Notes: a model not told the origin generated them from the sequence alone. 64,000 nucleotides of DNA from Akkermansia sp. (GCA_017409465.1 JAFQSQ010000028.1:49918-113917); one strand, 5' to 3'. Shown: positions 19,929 to 30,900, numbered from the stretch's first letter. Numbers and translations are program-made.

Positions 19929-20561
19929 TTAGTTATCTTTCTCGTCCTCGGGCACCTGCTGTACCTGAGCGTAGTCGAGGTCGAGCGGATTGGAACGGCC
20001 GAACATATCCACGCCCACGCGCAGACGACCACGCTCGGTGTCGACCATTTCAACGATACCGCGCTCACCGGCAAAGGCGCCATCGAGCACAACGACTTCT
20101 TCGCCCACGGTGTAGGCAACCTTCGGGCGGGCAGCGCCACTGCGGCGAGCAATCTCAGCCATGAGCTCCTTCACGTCTTTATCAGACATGGGCAGCGGCT
20201 CCTTGTTGCGACCGCAGGCGAAGCTGATGACGCCGTCAACAGCCTGAATCTTGTACCAGGCATCGTTGTTGAGGCTACCGTCCGGGCGGCGCAGGGCAAA
20301 GTTCAGATACACGTAGCCGGGGTAAAGCTTGCGCTCCACCACGTACTTCTTACCCTTACGCACGTCTTCCACCTTCTCGGTGGGAACCAGGGGCGGGCTC
20401 TGCAGCAGAGCCCCCATCTCCTCATCTTCCTTGAAGAGGCGGTTGAGGTTCTCTACCGAGCGGCGCTCCTTGTTGGACAGAACATGGAGCACATACCACT
20501 GATTCTTGGCGTCAGGGATGCTGCGGACTGTGCTATTTTTGCGTTCGTGCAGTCGAGACAT
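19929..20561 (-). CDS. nusG: transcription elongation/antitermination factor NusG
   Basis: A 210-residue NusG, which binds the RNA polymerase clamp to increase processivity and links it to Rho or the ribosome. The NGN domain shows NQWYVLHVLSNKERRSVENL and KLYPGYVYLNF; the C-terminal KOW domain shows YTVGEEVVVLDGAFAGERG. It carries an extra basic N-terminal segment of about 20 residues and an insertion around residues 45-65 compared with compact NusG, as seen in other Verrucomicrobiota-like sequences. It is directly after secE, the usual pairing. Confidence 0.97.
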   Translation of the reverse strand: MSRLHERKNSTVRSIPDAKNQWYVLHVLSNKERRSVENLNRLFKEDEEMGALLQSPPLVPTEKVEDVRKGKKYVVERKLYPGYVYLNFALRRPDGSLNNDAWYKIQAVDGVISFACGRNKEPLPMSDKDVKELMAEIARRSGAARPKVAYTVGEEVVVLDGAFAGERGIVEMVDTERGRLRVGVDMFGRSNPLDLDYAQVQQVPEDEKDN

Positions 20562-20591
20562 GGGTTACCGAGAGGGGGTAAAGGAATTAAA

Positions 20592-20819
20592 TCAGGAGAA
20601 AATCAGAATGGCCTTGTTGACTACTGCGGCCAGCACATAATCAAAGAATGCCACATAGGCGCCCAGCAGCACCATCGCTACCAGCACCACAAGTGTGGAA
20701 CCCCAGAGTTCACGAAACTTTTTGAACCCGGTTACCTTCGGGTCACTTTCCCAAGGCCAGGAACACTTCTTGAGCTCGCCTTTCAGAGCGGATATGTATT
20801 GGGAAATCTTGCGGAACAT
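20592..20819 (-). CDS. secE: preprotein translocase subunit SecE
   Basis: A 75-residue single-pass SecE, the essential small partner of SecY in protein export. The conserved amphipathic segment GELKKCSWPWESDPKVTG is followed by one TM helix (STLVVLVAMVLLGAYVAFFD). I start at ATG 20819 (MFRKISQY) because the upstream extension in frame runs into the tRNA-Trp region and has no family support. It sits between tRNA-Trp and nusG as in many bacteria. Confidence 0.95.
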   Translation of the reverse strand: MFRKISQYISALKGELKKCSWPWESDPKVTGFKKFRELWGSTLVVLVAMVLLGAYVAFFDYVLAAVVNKAILIFS

Positions 20820-20870
20820 CGTCTTACGGTTTCTTGGGGGGTATTTTTTGAGAAAAAAAAAGAGGAAGGC

Positions 20871-20946
20871 TGGCAGGGTAAGAGAGACTCGAACTCCCAA
20901 CACGCGGTTTTGGAGACCGCTGCTCTACCAATTGAGCTATTACCCT
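20871..20946 (-). tRNA. trnW: tRNA-Trp (CCA anticodon)
   Basis: The minus strand folds into a full cloverleaf: acceptor AGGGTAA/TTACCCT, D-arm GCTCAATTGGTAGAGC, anticodon loop CTCCAAA with anticodon CCA, T-arm with GTTCGAGTC, discriminator G73 and an encoded 3' CCA. It lies between tuf and secE, a conserved position. Confidence 0.97.
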
Positions 20947-20980
20947 ATAACCTTGCTCTGTTGTTTCGGTCCGGTCAGGA

Positions 20981-21006
20981 AAGGGTGCCCATTGCCGGGC
21001 ACCCTT
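20981..21006 (-). terminator. hairpin between tuf and tRNA-Trp
   Basis: A ten-base-pair perfect stem (AAGGGTGCCC/GGGCACCCTT) with a six-base loop lies after the tuf stop. The T tract is poor, so it may be a partial terminator or an RNA 3' stabiliser that lets some transcription continue into secE-nusG. Confidence 0.5.
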
Positions 21007-21073
21007 CCCCGGGCCGAGGTCTCATTCCGTTATCGGAATGCAACCCGTATTTTTGGAGAATTATCTCCCAGGA

Positions 21074-22255
<1,182 letters not shown>

Positions 22256-22298
22256 AATAGGTATTAATTTTGGGCTGCTTATTCTTGCATGAGTCAGA

Positions 22299-22370
<72 letters not shown>

Positions 22371-22411
22371 ATGGACTCTATCACCGCCCCGAGGGGCGTA
22401 AAAGCGGGCGA

Positions 22412-22440
22412 ATTATACACGACTTCCCCCAACGCGTCAA
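22412..22440 (-). promoter_or_regulatory. strong promoter of the tRNA-Thr/tuf operon
   Basis: On the minus strand TTGACG, an exactly 17-base spacer and a perfect TATAAT. The predicted start point is about 35 bases before the tRNA. It is the best match to a housekeeping promoter in the window and probably drives the long tRNA-Thr to rpoC block together with internal promoters. Confidence 0.85.
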
Positions 22441-22573
22441 TCATTATTTCTCACTTTTTTTCTTTTTTTCGTCATTTCCCCCAAAAAATGCCTATTTTTT
22501 CGTTATTTTTACCCTTCAAACAGGTGGAGAGTTAGGTTGAAAGCCGCAAGTGTTAGGTGCAAACTGTGGGCCT

Positions 22574-23092
22574 ATGAAGAAACTGACCATCATGACCGCC
22601 GCCGCGCTTATGGTCCTGCCTGCCCTGGCAGACAACCATGAAGCCGCCGCCAAAACCGAATCCGCCAAGGCCGAAGCAGCCAAGTGCTGCCCCAAGGCTG
22701 ACAAGATGCCGCAGCAGTGCTGGCTCAACATCGACACCATCACGCTCGAAGCCGCCAACGGCGACCCGCTGGCACAGTACACCATCGCCTATCTCACAGA
22801 CCAGGGGGTCAACATCCCCAAGGATAGCGATAAGGCAAAGGAACTGTACAGCAAGGCCGCTCCCGGACTCCGCGATGCCGCCGCCAAGGGGCACCCGGCT
22901 GCCTGCTTCGCACTGGCCCACATGTACGCCGAGGGTAAAGGCGTAGAAAAGAACGCTGACAAAGCCGCTGAATACCACAAGTGGGGCAAGCAGTGCTGCA
23001 CGGATAAAAAGAAGAATTGCTGCACCGCAGACGAGCAGATGAAGAAGGCGGTCGATGCCGCTACGGTCAACCCCGCCATTGACCAGAACTAA
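22574..23092 (+). CDS. secreted Sel1-repeat protein rich in cysteine pairs
   Basis: A 172-residue exported protein. The start at 22574 gives a signal peptide (MKKLTIMTAAALMVLPALA). The mature part is Ala/Lys-rich, then holds two Sel1-like helical repeats, the second being GHPAACFALAHMYAEGKGV. Unusually it has several adjacent cysteine pairs (KCCPK, QCCTD, NCCTA). Sel1 repeats usually mediate protein contacts; the cysteine pairs suggest disulfides or metal binding. It stands alone, with a strong terminator after it. A weak TTGAAA-17-CAAACT pair (22537-22565) would place transcription start two bases before the ATG. Confidence 0.85.
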   Translation: MKKLTIMTAAALMVLPALADNHEAAAKTESAKAEAAKCCPKADKMPQQCWLNIDTITLEAANGDPLAQYTIAYLTDQGVNIPKDSDKAKELYSKAAPGLRDAAAKGHPAACFALAHMYAEGKGVEKNADKAAEYHKWGKQCCTDKKKNCCTADEQMKKAVDAATVNPAIDQN

Positions 23093-23118
23093 AGACTGAC
23101 GCCTCGTTCATCCGCACT

Positions 23119-23153
23119 GCCCGCCCGACTGTCACCTGTCGGGCGGGCTTTTT
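23119..23153 (+). terminator. intrinsic terminator of the Sel1 gene
   Basis: An 11-base-pair stem (GCCCGCCCGAC/GTCGGGCGGGC) with an eight-base loop and T5 tract, 27 bases after the stop. Confidence 0.93.
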
Positions 23154-23309
23154 GTCTCCCTCCGCTCTCGCGCGCGTATATTCTTTGCAGCAATATGACG
23201 AATTCTCTTGTAATCACCTCCGCTTTCTGCCACAATGCATGGGTCGAGCTTCGCGCCCGGCATTCTCTCCACCCCGCTCCTTACTCACCGCAACTCCGTT
23301 TTCTCGAAG

Positions 23310-24221
23310 ATGAACAAGTCTCTTGCTGCTATCTTGTGCTGTTTCTCCCTCGTTACCTCCGCCCACGCTCTCGAAGTCTGGGCTCCCGGTGTCTCCAAGA
23401 AAAGTGGTTGGTATGATTTCAATAAGGTAAGAGGAAGCGAATGGTACAACGACGACAGCGGGTTATGCTGGGCGGCATCGGCTGCCAACGTCATCGCCTG
23501 GTGGCAGGAACAAAATAAGGTAAAGGGCGATAACGAAAATCAAACCATTCCGCAAGGGGTGGATGTTTGGAAAACTTTTGTCGGTGTTTCCCAGAATACC
23601 GGCAGCAATCCTCACATTGCATTTGATTGGTGGATTAATGGTACCGACGGAACCCCCAATTGGGCAACCAGATGGGGTGATGATGATAATCCCACATGGA
23701 TCGGCATAGATGGGAAGGATTATCACCCCTACACATATACAACAGGTGGTATCCTGACGAGCGCTGTGTTCAATTCATCCCCCTTGTATGATACGAAGCT
23801 CAATCCTGTCACCATTGTCTTCAGCTACACTGATATATACGACTATTCCAAGAAAATAATCGACGCTATCAGCAGCGGTTATGCTTTAACATTAAGTGTC
23901 CGAGAAGGCGCCGATCATGCTTTCAGTTTATGGGGCGTTGAATACGACATCATCGATGACAGCAAATACCTGATAAACAAGATATGGGTCACTGATTCCA
24001 ATGACAGCAAGGCAGACGGCACCCCGATTCTGACCTATTACGAGGTAAATCCTGATGACGACAAGACAGTTCTTCGTTTTGATTACGGTGGAGAATATGG
24101 TCTCTTCCGCATGGAACGAATAGACGGCATGCGAACAGCAGTTTCCGTTCCGGAGCCGGTCAGCGGCACACTGTCGCTGTTTGCCCTTGCAGCACTGGCA
24201 GCTCGCCGTCGCCGAAAGTAA
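23310..24221 (+). CDS. IdeS/Mac-like cysteine protease with PEP-CTERM signal
   Basis: A 303-residue secreted protein resembling the IdeS/Mac family of cysteine endopeptidases, which in streptococci cut immunoglobulin G. The triad is visible: Cys53 in DSGLCWAASAANVIAWWQEQ, His203 in DHAFSLWGVEYD and Asp229 in IWVTDSNDS, the same motif order as IdeS. A signal peptide (MNKSLAAILCCFSLVTSAHA) starts at 23310. The C-terminus is SVPEPVSGTLSLFALAALAA followed by a basic run, a PEP-CTERM sorting and anchoring signal. So the enzyme is probably exported and anchored at the surface. The middle of the gene is AT-richer than its ends. Actual substrate is unknown. Confidence 0.85.
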   Translation: MNKSLAAILCCFSLVTSAHALEVWAPGVSKKSGWYDFNKVRGSEWYNDDSGLCWAASAANVIAWWQEQNKVKGDNENQTIPQGVDVWKTFVGVSQNTGSNPHIAFDWWINGTDGTPNWATRWGDDDNPTWIGIDGKDYHPYTYTTGGILTSAVFNSSPLYDTKLNPVTIVFSYTDIYDYSKKIIDAISSGYALTLSVREGADHAFSLWGVEYDIIDDSKYLINKIWVTDSNDSKADGTPILTYYEVNPDDDKTVLRFDYGGEYGLFRMERIDGMRTAVSVPEPVSGTLSLFALAALAARRRRK

Positions 24222-24279
24222 ACACACAGCCCTCCCTTATTCCTCCGGTATCTGTTAGCGGCACGAAGAAACGGCTGTA

Positions 24280-25131
24280 TCATTCACAGCGAGAGCCCGA
24301 GGAATGTTGAGGCCTACGAGCCGGGCTCAACTTCTGCATTCTGAAATCTGCATTCCCCTGATTGCCGGGGGCATAAATGACCTGTTTCAGGTACAAGCCC
24401 TCCGCAGGAGCACAGTAGCGGGTCTTCGGCAAATGGGTATCCCGCAGCATGGCGGCGAGCTCAGCCGGAGTCATCCGCCCACGCGCCACCTGATGCGCCG
24501 TACCCACCAGCATGCGCACCATGCGGTACATGAACCCGTTGCCATGAAAACGCAGTCGGAGCATCCCCTGCCCTTCCCGATGCATGCCGGCTGAATAGAT
24601 AGTTCTGTCGTAGAAACCCGGCGGCGGCGGCACCGGTTCGTTGCCACGGCTGGCAGCAAAGCGTCGGAAATCATGCGTACCGACGTAGATCTGCAGGGCT
24701 TCTGCCAACGCCTCTTCCGAAAACTCATGCGGCACATGCCATACCCGCCCCGCCAGGAAGGGACTCAGCACCGGCTCTCGACAGATGAGATATTCGTACA
24801 CCTTGCCGACAGCGTTAAAACGCGCATGAAAATCTGACGCGACCTCCCTCACCTCGCCTATACGGATAGAGGGCGGCAGGTGGGCATTCAACGCAGCTAC
24901 CCAATTCGCCGCGCTCATCCGGCAGCTATCAGGGATATCTGCATGAAACACCTGAGCCTGCGCATGCACGCCGGCATCTGTGCGTCCGGAAGCGGCTATA
25001 CGCACCTCGACCCGCAGGATCCGCCCCATCGCTTCCTCGATGCTATCCTGAATCGTCTCTCCCCCGCGCTGGCTCTGCCAGCCGCGGTAGGCAGTACCCT
25101 CATAGGCACAGGTAAAGAGCAATCGCGCCAT
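24280..25131 (-). CDS. truA: tRNA pseudouridine(38-40) synthase
   Basis: A 283-residue TruA, which makes pseudouridine at positions 38-40 of the tRNA anticodon arm. It begins RLLFTCAYEGTAYRGWQSQ and has the catalytic aspartate in SGRTDAGVHAQAQVFH, plus the late GFMYRMVRMLVG. The family normally ends near residue 250; the last 25 or so residues here are a nonconserved basic tail. The gene stands alone between the IdeS-like gene (convergent) and an acidic lipoprotein gene, with a terminator between it and the latter. Confidence 0.96.
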   Translation of the reverse strand: MARLLFTCAYEGTAYRGWQSQRGGETIQDSIEEAMGRILRVEVRIAASGRTDAGVHAQAQVFHADIPDSCRMSAANWVAALNAHLPPSIRIGEVREVASDFHARFNAVGKVYEYLICREPVLSPFLAGRVWHVPHEFSEEALAEALQIYVGTHDFRRFAASRGNEPVPPPPGFYDRTIYSAGMHREGQGMLRLRFHGNGFMYRMVRMLVGTAHQVARGRMTPAELAAMLRDTHLPKTRYCAPAEGLYLKQVIYAPGNQGNADFRMQKLSPARRPQHSSGSRCE

Positions 25132-25142
25132 GTCGGTGGTAG

Positions 25143-25176
25143 AAACAAACCGCAGCTCCTGTGGCAGAAGCTGCGG
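25143..25176 (-). terminator. terminator of the acidic lipoprotein gene
   Basis: On the minus strand CCGCAGCT/AGCTGCGG stem, 11-base loop, followed by TTTGTTT. Confidence 0.8.
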
Positions 25177-25202
25177 TCGGATACAACATCAAAAACAGAA
25201 AA

Positions 25203-26174
25203 TCAGATTTCGATATCGAGCATTCCGTCGTCCTCACCGGCATCGCCGGAATCGTCGGAAGAAGAATCATCCGTCGTCTCCTCCGCGCCGGAGGAACCAG
25301 ACGTAGAATCATCCGTCGTTTCCTCCTCACCGCCGGACACATCGATAGACATGTCATCATCAGCAGCGGGCTCCTCGTCACCGGAGGAATCGTCTGTCGT
25401 CCCCTCATCACCGGAGTCGGTGGTCTCCTCGCCGGAGGAATCATCGCTTGTCTCCCCTTCCCCGGAGTCGGTGGTCTCCGCATCAGAGGAATCGTCCGAG
25501 CCCTCCTCGGCAGCAGCAGCGGCAGCATCGCGGTCATCCGGGGGAATCGGAATCGACACCTCATCGTCCGGCTCGGCGTTCACGGAATCAGGAATCTCAG
25601 GACGATCTTCGTCCTTATCGAAGCGGGTCATGGGGAACTCCTCGATGCTGGCGACATAATCCAGCGCCGCCTTGAGCCGGGTGGAGCCATAGCATTCGGC
25701 AAAGGAGGGCGGATTGTTGGCGTTCTGGTCGTTATCGTTGAAGATGAAACGGGCACCCGCATCGACCTGCTCCTGAGGAGCGGCATCGTGAGAGGATACA
25801 GAGTTGGCACCCACGGTGCGAACCAGCAGCACATCCACCACTTCGCCGTCATAGGAAGCCACGGGCTTGCTGGCGCGGACGCGGCCAACCTGACGCGCCA
25901 GACGGCACACGGCATCAGAGTAGGCGGCGGCCTCACTGTTCACCAGAGCATTACCGCCCATGCTGAAGACTCGCACGCTGGCATTCTGGAAACGCTTATT
26001 GATGGCTTCAACACGAGGAGCAGCAGCCTCAGCCGACTTGTAGTTTGTCACCTTCTGCAGCTCAGCAGTGAGTTCCTCTGCCAGTTCGACAGCGGTCTTT
26101 TCTTCCTTCTGGCAGGAAGTAAGCACGCCCAGAGCCAACAGGGCGCAGGAGGGAATGAGGAGAAAACGTTTCAT
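25203..26174 (-). CDS. lipoprotein with long acidic Ser/Thr/Asp tail
   Basis: A 323-residue lipoprotein I cannot name. The signal peptide MKRFLLIPSCALLALGVLTS ends in a lipobox with Cys21. Residues 25-180 form a compact domain with a Cys and NNPPSFAECYGSTRLKAALD motif. From about residue 190 to the end the protein is a low-complexity acidic tail built of DDSSGEE, ETTDSG and EETTDDS units, and the underlying DNA is itself repetitive (about 25400-25500). Such tails may act as flexible spacers or bind cations; this is inference. It has its own promoter and terminator. Confidence 0.8.
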   Translation of the reverse strand: MKRFLLIPSCALLALGVLTSCQKEEKTAVELAEELTAELQKVTNYKSAEAAAPRVEAINKRFQNASVRVFSMGGNALVNSEAAAYSDAVCRLARQVGRVRASKPVASYDGEVVDVLLVRTVGANSVSSHDAAPQEQVDAGARFIFNDNDQNANNPPSFAECYGSTRLKAALDYVASIEEFPMTRFDKDEDRPEIPDSVNAEPDDEVSIPIPPDDRDAAAAAAEEGSDDSSDAETTDSGEGETSDDSSGEETTDSGDEGTTDDSSGDEEPAADDDMSIDVSGGEEETTDDSTSGSSGAEETTDDSSSDDSGDAGEDDGMLDIEI

Positions 26175-26202
26175 GGAGGAAATAAGATAATCTACGTTCT
26201 GA

Positions 26203-26231
26203 AAATTAGCAGGATTTTAGTCTTCTGTCAA
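26203..26231 (-). promoter_or_regulatory. promoter of the acidic lipoprotein gene
   Basis: On the minus strand: perfect TTGACA, 17-base spacer, TAATTT, with the predicted start point about 22 bases before the ATG. Confidence 0.7.
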
Positions 26232-26319
26232 GGTAAAGTGTATTGTTTCGAGTTTTTTTTCGCACTCGCAGTCAGAAAATGGCTGTCAGCGGGTTCAAAT
26301 GAAAAAAAACGCATGATTT

Positions 26320-26796
26320 TCATGGGTCCGGCAGGATGTCATCGTAGATACCGGGTGCAGAATCGTCAATCACGGTGGCACCCACGCAGTGCGCGTAGAA
26401 ATCAGCCGGTCCCACTCCGCCGATGATAGCATAGGCATAGCCCAGGGCACGCATCTGTTCCAGCGCCGTCACCAGCAGCGCCCGGCCTACGCCGCCCTGC
26501 CGCAGTTCCGGGTCCACCCCCATGGGGCCGATGTAACCGCGTGCTGTTGCATCGCAGCAGGCGAAGCCCACCACCTTCTTATCACGGGTAGCGATGAAAC
26601 AGCCTATCGGCTGATGGCTCATCGCCACTTTACATTCGCTGACCCACTTGGGGCTGAAGGTGCGCGCCACCCAATCCGTCACGATATGGCGTTCAAACGC
26701 CTTGCACGGGCGGATGCGGATACCCTGCTCCGCGAGAGCAGCCCTCAGCGGCGCGCCCTCGGGCAGCTTCCAGAGTCTTACCAACATATCAGTCAT
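26320..26796 (-). CDS. GNAT family N-acetyltransferase
   Basis: A 158-residue GNAT fold enzyme that would transfer an acetyl group from acetyl-CoA to an unknown amine. The acetyl-CoA loop is GVDPELRQGGVGRALLVTAL, matching the QxxGxG/A pattern, preceded by the strand KVVGFACCDATARGYIGPMG. I start at 26796 (MTDMLVRLWKL) because the longer frame upstream is basic, without family support, and would cross the terminator at 26823. It is therefore probably a separate unit from the ExbBD-linked operon above it. Confidence 0.85.
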   Translation of the reverse strand: MTDMLVRLWKLPEGAPLRAALAEQGIRIRPCKAFERHIVTDWVARTFSPKWVSECKVAMSHQPIGCFIATRDKKVVGFACCDATARGYIGPMGVDPELRQGGVGRALLVTALEQMRALGYAYAIIGGVGPADFYAHCVGATVIDDSAPGIYDDILPDP

Positions 26797-26822
26797 ATGC
26801 CTTATAAGGGGATAGAGTGTAA

Positions 26823-26859
26823 TAAAAGGGCGGGGAGTCGCCCTCGCGAACTCCCCGCC
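26823..26859 (-). terminator. terminator after the ExbBD-linked operon
   Basis: On the minus strand GGCGGGGAGT/ACTCCCCGCC, ten base pairs, with an 11-base loop and CTTTTATT. It lies 20 bases after the stop of the gene ending at 26879. Confidence 0.9.
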
Positions 26860-26878
26860 GGTCATCAAAATACACAGC

Positions 26879-27919
26879 TTACTTCTTGGCCGGAGCGTCG
26901 GCCTTCTTATCCTTCTTGCGATCCTTGGCCGTGTTGTAGTGAAGACGTGCCAGCGAATCCACCAGCTCATTCTTCGTATCGGGGTCATAGACCGTCTTCA
27001 TCAGCTGAGCCATGGCCACGGCATCGCGGAAGTCCGCGGGAGCACCGTTCCAGCCCTTGGCATCTACCGGGGTATGCACGCGCTTGCTGTACTCCTTCAC
27101 CCCGGGCATCGCCCAGAGCATCGGCAGCGCACGACGCAGAGCATCCTTCGGCAGCTCAGTGGCGATGCTGTGGTGGCTCACCACGCACTGGCAATAGGCA
27201 TCAACAGCCTGACTGGCCGTCTTGGCAGCATCACCGGAGAGGCCGCCCTTGATCTGATCAGCAGGCACCTTGGCCTCCAGCGCACGAGCTTTGGCGTAGC
27301 AGAGCCAGCCATAGACCTCAGCATTGACGCTCTTGAGCAGTTCCTTGTCGGCAAGCAGAGCCTCCACGGCTGCCAGGTCGCCGCCATTCTGAGCGATACC
27401 GCCCATCATAGCCGCTACGCGAGCCGTCGCCTTGTCGTAGTCAGACATGGTCGGGTCATCCGCCGGGAATGAACCGGCGAGTGCTGCGGCGGCAGCCCAG
27501 TCCATCTGGCGCACGGCCGCCTTGAGCTCGTACAGGGCAGCTATGGCAGCAGGGTTGCCGGGCAGCCCCATGTAGTGCTCGTACTTCTTGCGGCAGTTAG
27601 CCATACGCTTGCGGCAGGCCGTCAGGTCGCCCTCGCGGTACTCATTCATGCCTTCTGCCAGATCAGCCGGGGTCTGAATCAGGAACAGCGAGCAGGAGCC
27701 CACGGTAGCCTCCATCTGCTGGCCACCCGAACGCGGCACAACGAAACGGAACTTATTCTTACCGCTGGCGGTCTCAAGCTCCAGCAACGTAGGACTCTTC
27801 TGTTTCGGCAGGTGCACATAGGCCCTGACCTTGGCTTTATCGCTCGCCTCCTGTGCTCCCACGAAGGGAACACAGCTGAGGACGGCGGCAGCAAATCCGA
27901 TGATATTCAGTAATTTCAT
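26879..27919 (-). CDS. secreted helical protein in ExbBD-linked operon
   Basis: A 346-residue secreted protein of unknown function. It starts with a signal peptide (MKLLNIIGFAAAVLSCVPFVGA). Residues 30-75 form a short beta-rich region (AYVHLPKQKSPTLLELETAS), followed by alpha-helical, TPR-like sequence rich in Ala and Leu with paired helices (YELKAAVRQMDWAAAAALAG), ending in a Lys-rich tail. It is the last gene of the operon, 18 bases after the giant helical-repeat gene, so the two products probably act together in the periplasm. Confidence 0.75.
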   Translation of the reverse strand: MKLLNIIGFAAAVLSCVPFVGAQEASDKAKVRAYVHLPKQKSPTLLELETASGKNKFRFVVPRSGGQQMEATVGSCSLFLIQTPADLAEGMNEYREGDLTACRKRMANCRKKYEHYMGLPGNPAAIAALYELKAAVRQMDWAAAAALAGSFPADDPTMSDYDKATARVAAMMGGIAQNGGDLAAVEALLADKELLKSVNAEVYGWLCYAKARALEAKVPADQIKGGLSGDAAKTASQAVDAYCQCVVSHHSIATELPKDALRRALPMLWAMPGVKEYSKRVHTPVDAKGWNGAPADFRDAVAMAQLMKTVYDPDTKNELVDSLARLHYNTAKDRKKDKKADAPAKK

Positions 27920-27937
27920 ATATCGTAAAGGATTGGG

Positions 27938-30900
27938 TTAGCGTTGCTTGATCTTGTTCTGGAAGTCCTTGTTAGCCTTATCTTCACGCTGCACGGCAGA
28001 GTCGGCCTTGTACGTGTTGAGATCGTTCTCCACAGCGTTGAAGGCGTCACGCTCAGCCGGCGTGAACTTCTCCAGGAGTCCGGCACGCTTGACCTGCGTG
28101 ACGTACTGCTGACCGGTATTCCAGGCATTCCAGCGGTCGGAGGCCTTGAAGTCACCCTTCATGCGGTCACCGGTGGAGGGATTATTACGCTCCCAGAAGA
28201 GCTTCATAATCTGGCGGCAAGCCGGAGCCGAGTAGGAGATATTACCCTTGTTCTGGTTGTAGAGGTTCATGTAAGTCTGCAAGGCCTCGGTGGTCTTGCC
28301 GGACTTGGCATAAGCCTCACCCAGCATCATGAGCATATCCAGACGGTGAGCGGCGTTGGCGCGGTTGCTCACATACTTCTGAGCGGACTCGACGGCTGCG
28401 GCAGCATTACCCGTGCGCAGGTGCATCTTGGTCAGACCCACCAGAGCAGGACCGGCAGCCGCAGAGGGCGAAGCCGCCACCTTGGCATAGAGCTCACCGG
28501 CTTCCTTCTGCTTGGCATCATCCTTGGAGAAGGCCAGGGCATTGGCCTTACCGAGCATGGCGTCGGCCAGCATGTCGGTGTTGCGATCCAGCACCTTCTG
28601 GAAGTAGGTAGCCGCCAGTGCGATTTCCTCAGGACGCGAGGTGGGATCCGGGAAGGAGGACACATAGTCCACCAGGTAGTTACCCACCTGCACACAGATG
28701 AAGTTCGTCAGATCATCCGGCTTGAACTCGCGAGTCATCTCACGGAAGGTCGACTGGATATCGTTGGTCAGCTTGTTCTTGGCGGTTTCGTCACCCTTGA
28801 CGGCCTTGAGCTCCTCACCCATGGCGCGAATCTGCGACATGCGGAAGATAGCGCGGGCATACTTATCGTCAGCCTGGATACCCGGGAAATTGTTGAAGTG
28901 CTGCGACTTCTCTTCCAGCGTGAGCTCCTTGTTGTCGTAGGTCTTGGTGCCCTTGACATACTCGGCGACATAAGTATTGATTGTCTTCTCAAGCTCGGGT
29001 TCGGTGCGATTGTTCTTGTGGTTGTAGGTAGCTTCGCGGCCGATGACATCGCGAGCGCGCTGCACGGCGGCATCGAAGCCGGCCTTATCCTTGACGGTCA
29101 GCAGCATCTCAGATACCATCTGCAGGGCAAAGTGGTTGCCCTCGAAGTCAGCGGACTTCCAGAACTGGTCGATGTAACCCTGCACACGCTTGGCCTGTGC
29201 GGCATCATCCTCACCTTCCAGCTTGATTTCCTTGCCGTAGCAAGCCAGCCAGTACAGAGCATTGGCGGCTGTGGACTTACCCTTGCCTTTCTCCATCTCC
29301 AGAGCAGCCGCGGCGCTTCGCTCCAGAGCCTTGATGGCATCAGGCTTGATGCTGTCGTCCTTACCGGTCACGATGATACTGGCTGCCAGCAGCTCAGCCG
29401 TGGCGTAGTAGTCGCTCTTCTTCCAGTTGTCGGTGATGACCTTGCAATACCCGAGGGCACGAGCCTTGAGCTTATCCTGCTCGGCCTCCTCCTGCGTACG
29501 CTCAGCCTTCTTGAGCAGAGCATCCACCATGTTGTAGTGCATGTGCGCAGCCATGGCGTTTTCCTTGAGATCCTTGGAGGGGAAACGCTTCTCGAAGTTC
29601 TCGAACACCTTGATGGCCTCATCATACAGAGCCGGCGCCATGCGAGCCTTCTTCATGTAGGCATCCATCAGGAAGTAATATACCTGACCGCCATAGGTGT
29701 TCACCTCTGCCACCTTCAGGCCGTTGTCGGCATCGGTCGGCACCAGGATGTTACCCTCAAGCAGTTCCTTACCGCTCTTGATGACCTCATCATACTGAGC
29801 CAGCTTGTAGTGAGCGGCCACGATGGCATACTGAGCCGTTGCGTAGAACTTGTTGCTGGGCGGCTCGGCATACTGCTTCTTCACCTCTTCGGCGGCAGCC
29901 GGCACCTCAGCCCACTGCTGGGCGCTCAGGATACGGCGGAGCTTGTTGAACGCCAGGCTCTTGGTCTGATCGCCACCCATGGAGGAACCGTCTACCTTCG
30001 ACTCATACTTGGCGCCACCGGCTTCATCACCCGTAGCATAGCAGAGCTGCGACAGCTGGAAGTAGATGGTATTGGTCAGCACGTTCTGCACGGGCTTGCC
30101 ATCCTTCTCCAAGGGCTTGCCATCCTTGCCTTTCTTCACACCACTGCTGAGGTTGATGTAGCGATCAGCCAGAATCTGGAAACCGGCCTTGCCCAGGCGG
30201 GAGGAACCCATCGCCAGTGCCGTATTGCCGGAGTAAAGAATGGCCAGACCTTCCAGCTCCTGGTGTTCTTTGCTCATCTTATCGTAGACCGACAGATTCT
30301 TCTTCTGGCGGGCAAGCTGGTAGATGGCACCGGTGGCCGGATCAGTCAGAGGCTTTTCATACTTGTCGAGCAGCTCGACATTACTCTTGATGGCGGCCTG
30401 CATCTCACGAACATCGGGCACCAGCCCCAGCAGAGCCGTAGCCGAGCGCAGCGCATCGGTACCCATCTTCATATCATTGGCAGCCAGAGCCTTGTTGGCG
30501 GCAGAAGCGGCCACCACACCGTAGTTCAGGAACTTGGGTGCATGCTGAGCAGCACGCAGCGGGTCCATACGGTAGCTGGCCGGGCTGGCCTCGATAATCT
30601 TGTAAATCCACCCGGCGTTCTCCGGGCTGGAGGTGGCCACCTTCACGATGGTACCCAGACCGGCCATGGCCAGATCATCAGGCACGCGCCCCTTGGCCTT
30701 GCGAGACTCATCCAGATAGCGACCGGCGGTCTTGAAGTCAGGCTTCGACTTCAGCAGGTTAGCCTGCACCAGCAGGAAGCATACACGGCCATCGAGTTTG
30801 AGGTCACGCTCCGTGCGGCTGACCTTCCCCTTCTTGAGCAGGTCGAGGTACTGCTCCAGGTACTTGATGGCCTCATCCAGCTTGGCGGGATCGCCCGGGG

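Noticed and set aside
25400..25500. Short DNA repeats resembling a CRISPR or tandem array
   Set aside because: They encode the acidic Ser/Asp repeats of the lipoprotein, are in frame and lack constant repeats with unique spacers. No CRISPR array was seen in the window.
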